Assembly: GCF_030997045.1 (NCBI RefSeq)
Contig: NZ_CP116899.1
Coordinates: 1,302,001-1,366,000 of the forward strand
Source: Microbulbifer sp. TB1203
GTDB lineage: Bacteria; Pseudomonadota; Gammaproteobacteria; Pseudomonadales; Cellvibrionaceae
Direction of reading: 5' to 3'
Length of the DNA: 64,000 bases
Shown here: positions 35,867-43,768 of the stretch, piece by piece
Numbering within the stretch: the first letter of the stretch is position 1
How the letters are laid out: each line of letters starts with the position of its first letter
Translations under genes and position numbers: made by a program
Notes under the pieces: generated by a model
The model's database searches: none
What the model saw: the letters and a program-made list of their open reading frames with translations, nothing else
Told to the model about the DNA's origin: nothing

Positions 35867-35899
35867 AACTAAACAGGTCATTGCGACCTGTTTAGTTTT
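35867..35899 (+). terminator. Rho-independent terminator
   Basis: A 13-bp perfect stem (AACTAAACAGGTC / GACCTGTTTAGTT), 5-nt loop and T-run, just after S3. Confidence 0.85.
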
Positions 35900-35933
35900 C
35901 GCCAACGAGATACTGGCGGATCCAGGCCCGATC

Positions 35934-36950
35934 ATGGCAGACGAATTCAAAATCGGGGAGGTCGTGGTGGCCCCGGGCGAGACCCGGCGCATCGACCTGC
36001 CGGTGGTGCGCCTGTACACGGACACCGAAATGTCAATCCCGGTGCACGTTCAGCGGGGTAGGAAAGCCGGACCCTGCGTCTTCCTATGCGCGGCGATCCA
36101 CGGCGATGAACTCAACGGTGTGGAAATTATCAGCCGGCTGATCAACAGCCGCGCACTCAAGTCCTTGTGTGGCACCCTGATCGCGGTACCGGTGGTAAAC
36201 GTCTACGGCGTGCTGGGACAGTCCCGTTACCTGCCGGACCGGCGCGATCTCAACCGCTCCTTCCCCGGCTCTCCCAAAGGCTCACTGGCGGCACGCATGG
36301 CCCATGTGTTTCTCCACGAGATCGTTTCCAAGTGCGACTACGGCATCGACCTGCACACCGGCGCACTGCACCGCAGCAACCTGCCCCAGATCCGCGCCAA
36401 CCTTGACGACGAAGAGACCCGGGCCATGGCCAGCGCCTTTGGCGTGTCGGTGCTGCTCAACTCCACGCTGCGCGACGGTTCCCTGCGCGAGACAGCGACT
36501 GACTTGGGGGTGCGTACTCTCTTATACGAAGCGGGCGAGGCGCTGCGATTCGATGAACTGTGTATCCGCGCCGGGTTGAAGGGCATCCTCAACGTACTGC
36601 GCCACCTGGGCATGCTGCCCCGGGGTCGCGCACGCCATGCCATCGAGCCGTTTGTTGCCCGAAGCAGCGGCTGGCTGCGGGCCAGCGACAGCGGCATCGT
36701 CAACCACAGGAAATCCCTCGGCGATCACGTGCGCAAGGGTGAGCTGCTGGCCACCATCGCCGATCCCTACGGCTGCGAACTGGATCGAGTGCTGTGCAAC
36801 CAGGACGGAATCATTATCGGCCGGCAGAACATCCCGCTGGTGCAGGAGGGCGAGGCCATGTACCACATCGCCTACTTCCGTGAGCCTCACGAGGTAGCGG
36901 AAAGCCTGGAATTGTTACAAGACATCCTGCTGCCGGAAGAGAATTTTTAA
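35934..36950 (+). CDS. Succinylglutamate desuccinylase/aspartoacylase-family deacylase
   Basis: A 338-aa zinc carboxypeptidase-fold protein of the AstE/AspA superfamily. Zn ligands are in CAAIHGDELNGVE (HxxE) and DLHTGALHR (second His), and RRDLNRSFPG provides substrate-binding Arg residues. A C-terminal biotinyl-like beta domain is visible (GDHVRKGELLATIADPYG). This two-domain form is close to the group often encoded with RimK. Start ATG 35934 begins the family similarity; the longer frame reads through the terminator and S3. Substrate unknown. Confidence 0.88.
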   Translation: MADEFKIGEVVVAPGETRRIDLPVVRLYTDTEMSIPVHVQRGRKAGPCVFLCAAIHGDELNGVEIISRLINSRALKSLCGTLIAVPVVNVYGVLGQSRYLPDRRDLNRSFPGSPKGSLAARMAHVFLHEIVSKCDYGIDLHTGALHRSNLPQIRANLDDEETRAMASAFGVSVLLNSTLRDGSLRETATDLGVRTLLYEAGEALRFDELCIRAGLKGILNVLRHLGMLPRGRARHAIEPFVARSSGWLRASDSGIVNHRKSLGDHVRKGELLATIADPYGCELDRVLCNQDGIIIGRQNIPLVQEGEAMYHIAYFREPHEVAESLELLQDILLPEENF

Positions 36951-37007
36951 TCTGGTGGGGACAGGCAACTGCCGATCGCAAAATAACGCTTGCCATCGCG
37001 CCGGTTA

Positions 37008-37144
37008 TACTAATAAGGCGGAAGGGAAGGATACTCCTCTCCCGGGAGCGTATGAGGCAGGGACGCCGATCACGAGCGTACAGGGATGGGGCGCCCAGCT
37101 CGTGTCCCGGGAGAGGAGTATCCTTTCCTTACGACCCGGTGGTA
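37008..37144. mobile_element. MITE, complete copy 2 (137 bp)
   Basis: Opposite orientation to copy 1. Starts TACTAATAAGGCGGAAGGGA, ends with GACCCGGTGGTA, with the same inner arms (CTCCTCTCCCGGGA) and the same middle (GACGCCGATCACGAGCGTAC). TA on both sides. It sits between convergent genes. Confidence 0.8.
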
Positions 37145-37175
37145 ACTGTATTGGATGATATGATTTTTGCGATGG

Positions 37176-38081
37176 CTATGTCGTGAAGTGGCAGTCTGCA
37201 TGCTTGAGGAATGCATGAACAGACTCGTGACGGCTGTAGCGTGTATCTCGAATCAGGTGATAGCCCAACATGATTGGTGGATCTATTCTTCGCACGGTCA
37301 GTTCTGGTCTTTGCTGCAGGCCTTTTCCTTCTACCTCCGGGACAATTCCGATTCCCATGCCGGCCTGCACCGCGGCAGTCATGGTTTCCAGGCTGCCCAG
37401 GTTGTCTATGATATCCAGGGCGTTCCGGTTAATGTTTACCTCCACATGAGGCGCGATCATATTGAAGGCATCCTCGGCACTGCCGCGGCAAACAATCGGA
37501 TATCCAAGCAATTGATCGACGGTGACATGTTCCCGTTTTTCCAGAGGATGATCCCGGGGAATAATGACTGACAGCGGGACCTGCCAACTACGCTCCACCG
37601 AAATGTTTCTATTATTTTTAATCTTCATTGTTACCGCAAGATCTATACTTTGATCTCCTAATTTGAAAAAAATTTTTTCATCATCATACACACTCATACG
37701 GACATTAATATTTGGGTTATTCGCAATGAAGCCCGTCAGAAATGTCTGCACAAAGAAAATGATCGTATCCGACGTGGCTCCCAAGCGTAAGTCCCGATCA
37801 TCGGCATCGATCCTGCGGAGCTTGTAGTCAAGCTCATTGAGTATTTGAACGACGCGTTCAGCATAACCATACGCCATCCGGCCAGTATCAGTGAGTACCA
37901 CGCCGTCGTGATTGCGATGAAACAGACGGATGCCGTAATACTCCTCAAATCGCTGTATTTGCGACGAAACCGCAGGCTGAGTCATATGCAATATTTTGGC
38001 CGCCCGGGTGAAACTATGAGTATTGGCAACGGTGTAAAATACATTTAAACGGCGATTGCCAGTATACATATATTGCTCCAA
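37176..38081 (-). CDS. LysR-family transcriptional regulator
   Basis: 301 aa. Winged helix-turn-helix at the N-terminus (FYTVANTHSFTRAAKILHMT, QPAVSSQIQRFEEYYGIRLF) and a type-2 periplasmic-binding effector domain (about residues 95-295: LRLGATSDTIIFF, VPLSVIIPRDHPLEKRE, VQAGMGIGIVPE). The LysR fold binds a small-molecule co-inducer. It is the last of a leftward series that includes the transporter/A/B/channel unit and may control it. No convincing operator was located. Confidence 0.92.
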   Translation of the reverse strand: MEQYMYTGNRRLNVFYTVANTHSFTRAAKILHMTQPAVSSQIQRFEEYYGIRLFHRNHDGVVLTDTGRMAYGYAERVVQILNELDYKLRRIDADDRDLRLGATSDTIIFFVQTFLTGFIANNPNINVRMSVYDDEKIFFKLGDQSIDLAVTMKIKNNRNISVERSWQVPLSVIIPRDHPLEKREHVTVDQLLGYPIVCRGSAEDAFNMIAPHVEVNINRNALDIIDNLGSLETMTAAVQAGMGIGIVPEVEGKGLQQRPELTVRRIDPPIMLGYHLIRDTRYSRHESVHAFLKHADCHFTT

Positions 38082-38113
38082 TTGCCTGTATAAACCATTG
38101 GTGCTTCCACAAA

Positions 38114-38452
38114 TTATCTCCTATACATAGCTCGCCGAAGTTTTTGACGGGTAACGGTTTTATTTGGCGCTGTGGACGATTTATCTGGTGGAACAGCCTG
38201 CCGTACCACTATGCGAATAAAGGCTGTCAGCAGGCCAACGCCGACAAGAATGTAAATGATCGTAAATGCCTTGGAGATCGGTCGGGTTGGCGTCAGATCT
38301 CCAAACCCGACGGTGGTCAATGTGACGACACTGAAATAAAGCGCATCCAGCACAGACCAGTTCTCCACCAGGCTGTAAAATGTCGTTCCCGTCACCAGCA
38401 TCGTCAACACCATGATTGCAAGTTTTCTCTTGGCTGTATCGCGATATTCCAT
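38114..38452 (-). CDS. Two-helix K+ channel
   Basis: 112 aa, two transmembrane helices around the selectivity filter TTVGFGDLTP. The first helix is LAIMVLTMLVTGTTFYSLV and the second FTIIYILVGVGLLTAFIRI. A short basic tail has no RCK domain, so it is a KcsA-like minimal pore that should act as a tetramer. I use ATG 38452; the frame extends to a TTG but that part runs through a hairpin. It lies directly behind a B gene; a fragment of a second copy of its start is at 39.49 kb. Confidence 0.88.
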   Translation of the reverse strand: MEYRDTAKRKLAIMVLTMLVTGTTFYSLVENWSVLDALYFSVVTLTTVGFGDLTPTRPISKAFTIIYILVGVGLLTAFIRIVVRQAVPPDKSSTAPNKTVTRQKLRRAMYRR

Positions 38453-38469
38453 TGTTATCAGGACCGATA

Positions 38470-38503
38470 CCGGGCTGTAACTGAACAACCATTCACAGCC
38501 CGG
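38470..38503 (-). terminator. Hairpin after B', possible attenuator
   Basis: CCGGGCTGT pairs with ACAGCCCGG. A related hairpin follows the other B gene at 39513. No T-run on the leftward side, so partial termination or mRNA protection is likelier than full stop. Confidence 0.45.
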
Positions 38504-38514
38504 CTTATCAGTGC

Positions 38515-38733
38515 TTACTCAACTGACTGCTGTTGAATCATTAAGATGGTGAGTTCCCGTATATCGGTACGAATCGCTTCATGCTCCCGAGAGAGCTCAT
38601 TCACCGCATCGCGCACGATTTCCAGTACATCGAACAGGCGATCTATTCTCCTATCGGATCTGATTTCTCCCAATAGGGCTACGGCTCGATCCAGCGTGCT
38701 CTGGATTTGCGTCTCAATTGGTGTGGTTGACAT
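38515..38733 (-). CDS. Small coiled-coil protein B', copy 2
   Basis: 72 aa. MSTTPIETQIQSTLDRAV, then LLGEIRSDRRIDRLFDVLEI and a heptad helix to the end (ELTILMIQQQSVE). No Cys, no signal. Closely similar to B at 39556 through nearly the whole length. AAGGAG precedes the ATG. A hairpin (GTTGCGT/ACGCAAC, 38768-38789) lies in the gap to the preceding A' gene. No family known. Confidence 0.8.
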   Translation of the reverse strand: MSTTPIETQIQSTLDRAVALLGEIRSDRRIDRLFDVLEIVRDAVNELSREHEAIRTDIRELTILMIQQQSVE

Positions 38734-38837
38734 AATTAATCTCCTTGTGTGGTTGATATAGAGGGGTTGCGTTCTGGACCACGCAACTTTTTATATACAT
38801 TCTGTGTCAGGCATTATTCGCGAGATTTTCTCCAAAT

Positions 38838-39296
38838 TCATTCGGAGCGTTTCTTCTCGACATCCTGGTTTTCCTGACTACTTTCTGGCTCGCTTGTCAC
38901 CACAACTGTATCACTGACATTCGCCACATTGCTGGAATTGGCAGCATCGCTGGTCGCCGCAGCGCCGTCTGGCCCGACAGCGACAACTCCAACCTGGCTC
39001 GCCGCTGCGGCCGAATGCGGTCCAGCAACAGCGACCCCGTATTCACAGGCTGCTGCTGCATAATCAGTTCCGATGCAGGTTGATACTGAAGTGGTTTTGG
39101 CAACATTTACCCCAACCGCAGAACCACTGGCACTGGCAGCAGCCGGACCATCGCCCTGTTGGGCTTCGGCGCATGTTGTCGATGTGGCGCTAAACTGAGG
39201 TAACCTTCCATAATCCTGCTCACTGCCATCGGGAGTTTCGGCGTAATTCTTCTCCCCGGAATTGCTACTGCTACTGCCCGCTGATGCGCTACTCAT
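38838..39296 (-). CDS. Ala/Ser-rich protein A', copy 2
   Basis: 152 aa. The first half is low-complexity Ser/Asn/Gly. The conserved core CIGTDYAAAACEYGVAVAGP leads into HSAAAASQVGVVAVGPDGAA, then a Ser/Glu tail ending EKKRSE. The core has short repeated beta-like units ending in G-P or V-V-A-V. No signal peptide. GGAGGAAAC lies before ATG 39296; an earlier ATG lacks this. It matches protein A at 39934 in the core and not in the flanks. Function unknown. Confidence 0.8.
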   Translation of the reverse strand: MSSASAGSSSSNSGEKNYAETPDGSEQDYGRLPQFSATSTTCAEAQQGDGPAAASASGSAVGVNVAKTTSVSTCIGTDYAAAACEYGVAVAGPHSAAAASQVGVVAVGPDGAAATSDAANSSNVANVSDTVVVTSEPESSQENQDVEKKRSE

Positions 39297-39342
39297 AATG
39301 TTTCCTCCAAAAATTAAGCTTCCCATGCATCCTTGTGTCAGG

Positions 39343-39495
39343 TTAAATGACGAATTGCAGTATGACCAGAACTCCGATGACGTTCATCGGAATGTCCAAT
39401 GCATCAACAGTCATGCCCATTTCCAACATGCGCATGAAAGGGACCTGATCAATACCAGGATTGCAAGCCTGTGATTTTGTATCGCAATGCTTCAT
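39343..39495 (-). pseudogene. Chimeric scar: channel 5' end joined to transporter 3' end
   Basis: A 50-codon frame. The first part (MKHCDTKSQACN; DNA GCGATACA and CTTGCAATC) matches the start of the K+ channel gene (MEYRDTAKRKLAI) at the DNA level. The second part (DQVPFMRMLEMGMTVD, then VIGVLVILQFV) matches the transporter C-terminus (GQVPFMRMVRTGIIVD, VIGVLTMLQFV). Copy 1 of the channel and copy 2 of the transporter have thus been fused and deleted. Whether the chimera is translated is unknown. Confidence 0.8.
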
Positions 39496-39512
39496 TGCTC
39501 TTCGGGCCGATA

Positions 39513-39544
39513 CCGGGCCGTGATTAAAAAAACTCACAGCCCGG
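39513..39544 (-). terminator. Hairpin after B, possible attenuator
   Basis: CCGGGC-c-GTGA pairs with TCAC-a-GCCCGG. Homologous to 38470-38503, and followed by the same GGTATCGG word on the coding strand. Confidence 0.45.
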
Positions 39545-39555
39545 ATCATCACCGA

Positions 39556-39783
39556 TCAGTCAGCTCCAGTTGTTGACTGCTGCTGCATAAGCAGATGGAC
39601 GAGTTCCCGTACATCATCACGAATCGCATCGTGTTCCCGAGAAAGTCCATTCACTTCATCGCGCACAATTTTCATGACATCAAACAACCGGTCCGTTCTC
39701 CTATCGGATCGAATCTCCTCCAATAGGGATACAGCCCTATCCAGCCTGCTCTGAAGTTGCATATCAATTGGCGTTGTTGACAT
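39556..39783 (-). CDS. Small coiled-coil protein B, copy 1
   Basis: 75 aa. MSTTPIDMQLQSRLDRAV, EEIRSDRRTDRLFDVMKIV, LSREHDAIRDDVRELVHLL, then a Gln-rich end. Paralogue of B' with most changes conservative. CAGGAG before the ATG. It follows protein A by 150 bp that contain a perfect 16-bp palindrome and a hairpin. No known function. Confidence 0.8.
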   Translation of the reverse strand: MSTTPIDMQLQSRLDRAVSLLEEIRSDRRTDRLFDVMKIVRDEVNGLSREHDAIRDDVRELVHLLMQQQSTTGAD

Positions 39784-39811
39784 AATAAATCTCCTGGTGG
39801 GTTAATATTGA

Positions 39812-39860
39812 CGGGTCATATGACCCGCACAGTTGTCTCACATGTCTGCGGCGTTGCAGA
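39812..39860. promoter_or_regulatory. Palindrome and hairpin between A and B
   Basis: CGGGTCATATGACCCG (39812-39827) is a perfect palindrome, suitable for a dimeric protein. GTCTGC/GCAGAC (39843-39860) forms a hairpin next to it. Either could set the A:B expression ratio. Confidence 0.5.
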
Positions 39861-39933
39861 CAGATTTGCGAGATTTGTACCTGACTTTATTCAAAGCGCA
39901 TTCATTTGAACTCTATATTTTTCATGGCCGCTG

Positions 39934-40344
39934 TCAGGTTTGCTTATCCACAGCTTCCAGATTACTGCCCGTAGCCACACTGCTGGAATTAGCTGAATTA
40001 CTGGTCGCGGCGGCGCCCCCTGGACTGACCGCAACAACTCCTACCTGGCTCGCTGCGGCAGCGGAGTTCGGCCCTACAACAGCAACTCCAAATTCGCAGG
40101 CCGCCGCGGCGTAGTCGGTTCCGATGGAGATTGATACCGGAGCCATTTCGGAAACATTCTCATTCTCTACCGAACCGTTGTTACCGCTAGCCACCGGTTC
40201 GTCGCCCTGAGATTCAGAGCCTGTTTCCGATACGGGATTCAAGTTCGACGGCTGTCCACTGTCCTGCTCATTGCCGCTAGAGCCTTTAGTTTGATTTTTT
40301 GCATTTGAATTATTGCTGCCACATTCTTCTGATTTGCGTTTCAT
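39934..40344 (-). CDS. Ala/Ser-rich protein A, copy 1
   Basis: 136 aa. Lys/Ser/Asn-rich start (MKRKSEECGSNNSNAKNQTK), conserved core SIGTDYAAAACEFGVAVVGP followed by NSAAAASQVGVVAVSPGGAA, then a polar tail. Shares the core with A'. One Cys in the core is conserved (AAAACE). TTGGAGG lies before the ATG. It starts 44 bp after the transporter stop, so it is probably in the same operon. Not a family I can name. Confidence 0.8.
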   Translation of the reverse strand: MKRKSEECGSNNSNAKNQTKGSSGNEQDSGQPSNLNPVSETGSESQGDEPVASGNNGSVENENVSEMAPVSISIGTDYAAAACEFGVAVVGPNSAAAASQVGVVAVSPGGAAATSNSANSSSVATGSNLEAVDKQT

Positions 40345-40388
40345 AACGATTCCTCCAAGTTATTGATTTTCGTAAACGCTTTCTTGCC

Positions 40389-41981
40389 TCAGTTTAAGTT
40401 GACGAACTGCAACATCGTTAGGACCCCGATAACGATCATTACAATGCCGGACACATCCACTATTATTCCGGTTCTCACCATGCGCATAAAAGGAACCTGT
40501 CCCGACCCGTAAACGATGGCATTAGCCGAAGTCGATATAGGCAGTGTGAAACCGTAAACGGCAGCAAATGTCGCGATCAGTGCGGCTTGAAGTGGATCTC
40601 CGCCTCCGGAGACGGCGACTGTAGGAATAATTGGCACAAGGATGCTGATGCTAACTAGGTTGGAGGTCAGCTCCGAAATCATAATGGCAACAGCCGCAGC
40701 GAACAGGTAAACGGTGATTGCGCCTACGCCATCGACCTTTTCCGCCAGCTCAGTTCCCATGACCTGGGCTAGCCCGGTGTCGGCCATCAGATGTCCCAGG
40801 GTCAGGCTTGAGCCCATTAGCAAAACAGGTCCCCAATCCATATTGGTGACATCCTGACGCCAGCTTAATGTAAATCCCTTGCGACGGCCGATCGGCAACA
40901 CAAACAACAGGCAAGCAGCGAGTACTGCAACGACCGCGGGTTGTAGGCGCTCGATGAACAGATCGTGCAACGGTGAAGAAGGGCCACTTATTAATCCAAT
41001 GACGGGAGGTAACAGCCATAGCAGTATTGCTAATGTAAAAGCGATGGCGGTATTTATTTCTCCGCGCGACATCGGACCAAGTTCACGTCTGTGTTTAGCA
41101 ATCAACACTTCTGCTCCTGGCAGGCGTCTGACTTCGGGTCGGTTAACCAACAGAACGGCTACGGACAAAACAGCAAATAACATAATAACTATGGGAACTG
41201 ACATGGCCATCCATGTGGTCAGGGAAATACTGATACCAAAGTGGTCCTGAATGAAATCCCAGCCGACCAGGTTTGAGGCATCACCGAAAGGTGTTAACAA
41301 GGCACCGACCGTAGGTCCGTATGCCGTCATTAACATCAGCGCGGTACCGAAGTTCAAGCGGCGCTTCTCATCCATAGAAATCGAACTTTGTTCACGAATA
41401 TCACTAGACAGCGCATGGATCAGCCCAACCGCAATAGGCAGTAACATGGCTGCGACAGCACCATTATCAATAACACCGGATAACAGCGCGCCGAGTGCAC
41501 CAAAGGCGATGATGATACGATTCGTTGAGCCTGCAATTCCCGGAATAGACAATACGAATAAAGCAATGCGACGCCCCAGTCCGTATTTGACCATGGCTCG
41601 GGTAATGATAAATCCGCCAATAAGAAGAAATAGTATTGGTGAGGAAAATGCACCAAATATTTTTTCCGCGGTGGCCACATTCAATACGACTGCCAGGGCC
41701 AAAGCCAGAATCGAGGTGATCGGAATAGGCAGTGCGCGAAAAACCCAATAAGTGATGGTCATCACGACTACCGCCAGCAAATTATGCTGTGGCATGGTTA
41801 GCGGCATTGGTGTTATCAGAATAATGGCCAGCAGGATCGGACCGGTTACCAAACCAACCAGCCGGCCGGTTGTAATAACACGGGCATCGGATGATCCTGT
41901 TCTCTGCCGATCGGGTTTGGCGATACCCCGCATCTTTTTTTTGGTTGCGGTCAATATAGATCGCAACATATTTTCCATCAT
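40389..41981 (-). CDS. DASS/SLC13-type anion transporter
   Basis: 530 aa with about a dozen transmembrane helices. It carries the DASS duplicated signatures, in altered form: VIDNGAVAAMLLPIAVGL and TPFGDASNLVGWDF in the first half, ELTSNLVSISILVPI and LPISTSANAIVYGSG in the second. Members import dicarboxylates, citrate, sulfate or phosphate with Na+; the substrate cannot be read here. The sequence upstream has a 47-bp element that is repeated before the regulator at 42.8 kb. It heads the unit transporter-A-B-channel. Confidence 0.88.
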   Translation of the reverse strand: MMENMLRSILTATKKKMRGIAKPDRQRTGSSDARVITTGRLVGLVTGPILLAIILITPMPLTMPQHNLLAVVVMTITYWVFRALPIPITSILALALAVVLNVATAEKIFGAFSSPILFLLIGGFIITRAMVKYGLGRRIALFVLSIPGIAGSTNRIIIAFGALGALLSGVIDNGAVAAMLLPIAVGLIHALSSDIREQSSISMDEKRRLNFGTALMLMTAYGPTVGALLTPFGDASNLVGWDFIQDHFGISISLTTWMAMSVPIVIMLFAVLSVAVLLVNRPEVRRLPGAEVLIAKHRRELGPMSRGEINTAIAFTLAILLWLLPPVIGLISGPSSPLHDLFIERLQPAVVAVLAACLLFVLPIGRRKGFTLSWRQDVTNMDWGPVLLMGSSLTLGHLMADTGLAQVMGTELAEKVDGVGAITVYLFAAAVAIMISELTSNLVSISILVPIIPTVAVSGGGDPLQAALIATFAAVYGFTLPISTSANAIVYGSGQVPFMRMVRTGIIVDVSGIVMIVIGVLTMLQFVNLN

Positions 41982-42037
41982 GGCCTTCGCCCCCGGTATC
42001 CATTAGATTAGCGACTACACTATCGATCACCGGAAAA

Positions 42038-42084
42038 GCTAACAATCCTACTTTTGGTCAGACTTTTAGTCGGAAATAATAAGT
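42038..42084 (-). promoter_or_regulatory. Repeated upstream element, transporter copy
   Basis: Shares AACAATCCTACTTTTGGTC and most of the following 25 nt with 43026-43072. Contains CTTTTGGTC and CTTTTAGTC spaced 11 nt apart, one helical turn: a candidate binding site. Confidence 0.55.
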
Positions 42085-42115
42085 ATTGGTACATAATCTT
42101 AGAACCGCAGGTAGG

Positions 42116-42787
42116 TTAATGTAGCAAGTTTTCCCGCATGGCGGTATAAACCGCAGCTGGAGCGTTAGCAACACCAAGTTTGGAAAAAATTACTTGCCTG
42201 TGGTGTTTGACCGTTGTCGCGCTCATGTGGAGTTTACGTGCTGTTTCGGCAATGGATATTCCATGAGCAATACAGCGCAGTACTTGCAGCTCACGATCAG
42301 TGAGAATGTGCGACAGTAGAGGGATTCCAGTAACAACGGAATCTTGCGATTTTTTTGCTTGGTATTTTTCCAGCTCATCCTGAACATTTTCTGATAGAAT
42401 CTGCAAGCCGTTGTAGGCGTTTCTAATAGCCTTGCAGACTTTTTCCAATGGGTCTCGCTTGCTTAGAAATCCAGCAGCACCTGCGGTAATAGCCTGCTGA
42501 ATAGTGGAATTCTTAGCAGATCCAGTCAAAATTATGGTTCGGCTTGCAATTCCTTCACGAGCGATTGATGCAATAATATTCAAACCGTTGACTTTCGGAA
42601 GGTCCAGCTCGATCAGACAGATATCCGGGCGTAGGCGGCGAATTTCCCGAATAGCTTGAATACCCTCTTCGGTCTTACTGGCCAGAGTCAGATCAGGTTC
42701 CTGTTGCACGGCGGACTCAACCCCTCTTAAAAATGCCGGGTGGGAGTCAGCAATCAGAACCCGTATTTTCATCCTTGACGTGTTCAT
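42116..42787 (-). CDS. NarL-type regulator with Glu at the phospho-acceptor site, R1
   Basis: 223 aa: receiver domain (about 8-125) plus LuxR-type HTH (about 160-220: LTDRELQVLRCIAHGISIAE, TVKHHRQVIFSKLGVANAPA). In the receiver, the canonical D in 'LLDLxMP' is E (CLIELDLPKVNG) and one acidic-pocket Asp is Ser (IADSHPAF). Switch Thr (ILTGSA) and the Lys (GFLSKRD) remain. A Glu there often mimics phosphorylation, so it may be constitutively active or controlled otherwise. No histidine kinase is nearby. A paralogue lies just upstream. Confidence 0.9.
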   Translation of the reverse strand: MNTSRMKIRVLIADSHPAFLRGVESAVQQEPDLTLASKTEEGIQAIREIRRLRPDICLIELDLPKVNGLNIIASIAREGIASRTIILTGSAKNSTIQQAITAGAAGFLSKRDPLEKVCKAIRNAYNGLQILSENVQDELEKYQAKKSQDSVVTGIPLLSHILTDRELQVLRCIAHGISIAETARKLHMSATTVKHHRQVIFSKLGVANAPAAVYTAMRENLLH

Positions 42788-43025
42788 AATTTTTCGCCCG
42801 CTTATTATTTATAATCAATAAACTTTTATTAACCGTCTTTCAGAGACTTCTTACCTAAAATAAAACACTATAACTTCCAATTTTTTACGGATAATTCTAT
42901 CGTTACATATATTTTTTCTATCTAATAAAATTAAACTCTTAGATTATTATTAATTAGTCAAGTATAAAAAATGTATACTGGTTTATTACACCAAGTTATC
43001 GGCTACGCTATCTCTCATTGAATAA

Positions 43026-43072
43026 GTTAACAATCCTACTTTTGGTCGGACTTTTGGCTGAAAGTAACAAGT
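43026..43072 (-). promoter_or_regulatory. Repeated upstream element, regulator copy
   Basis: Second copy of 42038-42084, with CTTTTGGTC and CTTTTGGCT. It lies 240 bp upstream of R1 and directly after R2. The 312-bp gap holds nothing else that I recognise. Confidence 0.55.
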
Positions 43073-43099
43073 GGATAATCGCAGTATAAGGCAGGAATA

Positions 43100-43768
43100 T
43101 TAAGGCAGCAGGTTTCCCCGCATGGCGGTGTAAACCGCAGCTGGAGCATTGGCAACACCAAGCTTGGCGAAAATTACATGCCGGTGATGCTTGACTGTTG
43201 TGACACTGATATGAAGTTCACGCGCTGTTTCGACAATAGACATTCCCCGAGCAATGCAGCGCAAAACTTCCAGTTCACGACCAGTGAGAAAGTTCACCAG
43301 TGGAGGGACATCGGGAACCATGGAATTTTGTGATTGTTGAAGATATTTTTGCAGTTCAACCTGAAGGCTTTCAGATAAAACCTGAGAGCCATTATAGACA
43401 CTTCGGATAGCTTTGTAGATTCTTCCCAGTGGTTCTCGTTTGCTTAAGAATCCTGCGGCACCTGCAGCCACAGCTCTATGAACAACAGAACCCTTAGCAG
43501 ATCCGGCCATAATTATGATTCGGCTTGCAATACCTTCACGAGAAATTGATGTAATAATATTCAAGCCGTTTATTTTCGGCAATTTGAGTTCAACCAAGCA
43601 GACATCCGGGCGCAAGCGGCGAATTTCCCGGATAGTTTGAACACCTTCTTGTGTCTTACCAACCAGAAGCAGGTCAGGCTCACTTTGCACGGTGGATTCA
43701 ACACCCCCCACAAATGCCGGATAGGAATCGGCGATCAGAACCCGTATTTTCATCCTTGACGTGTTCAT
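43100..43768 (-). CDS. NarL-type regulator with Glu at the phospho-acceptor site, R2
   Basis: 222 aa, close paralogue of R1. Receiver: IADSYPAFVGGVES, CLVELKLPKINGLNI with Glu in place of the Asp, IIMAGSAKG (switch Thr lost) and GFLSKREP. HTH: LTGRELEVLRCIARGMSIVE, SVTTVKHHRHVIFAKLG. The same Asp-to-Glu change in both copies means it predates the duplication and is probably functional. AT-rich DNA precedes it. Confidence 0.9.
   Translation of the reverse strand: MNTSRMKIRVLIADSYPAFVGGVESTVQSEPDLLLVGKTQEGVQTIREIRRLRPDVCLVELKLPKINGLNIITSISREGIASRIIIMAGSAKGSVVHRAVAAGAAGFLSKREPLGRIYKAIRSVYNGSQVLSESLQVELQKYLQQSQNSMVPDVPPLVNFLTGRELEVLRCIARGMSIVETARELHISVTTVKHHRHVIFAKLGVANAPAAVYTAMRGNLLP

Noticed and set aside
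38838..40344. R-body (RebB-type) protein identity for A/A'
   Set aside because: Size, Ala content and clustering are reminiscent, but the core motif does not match RebB.
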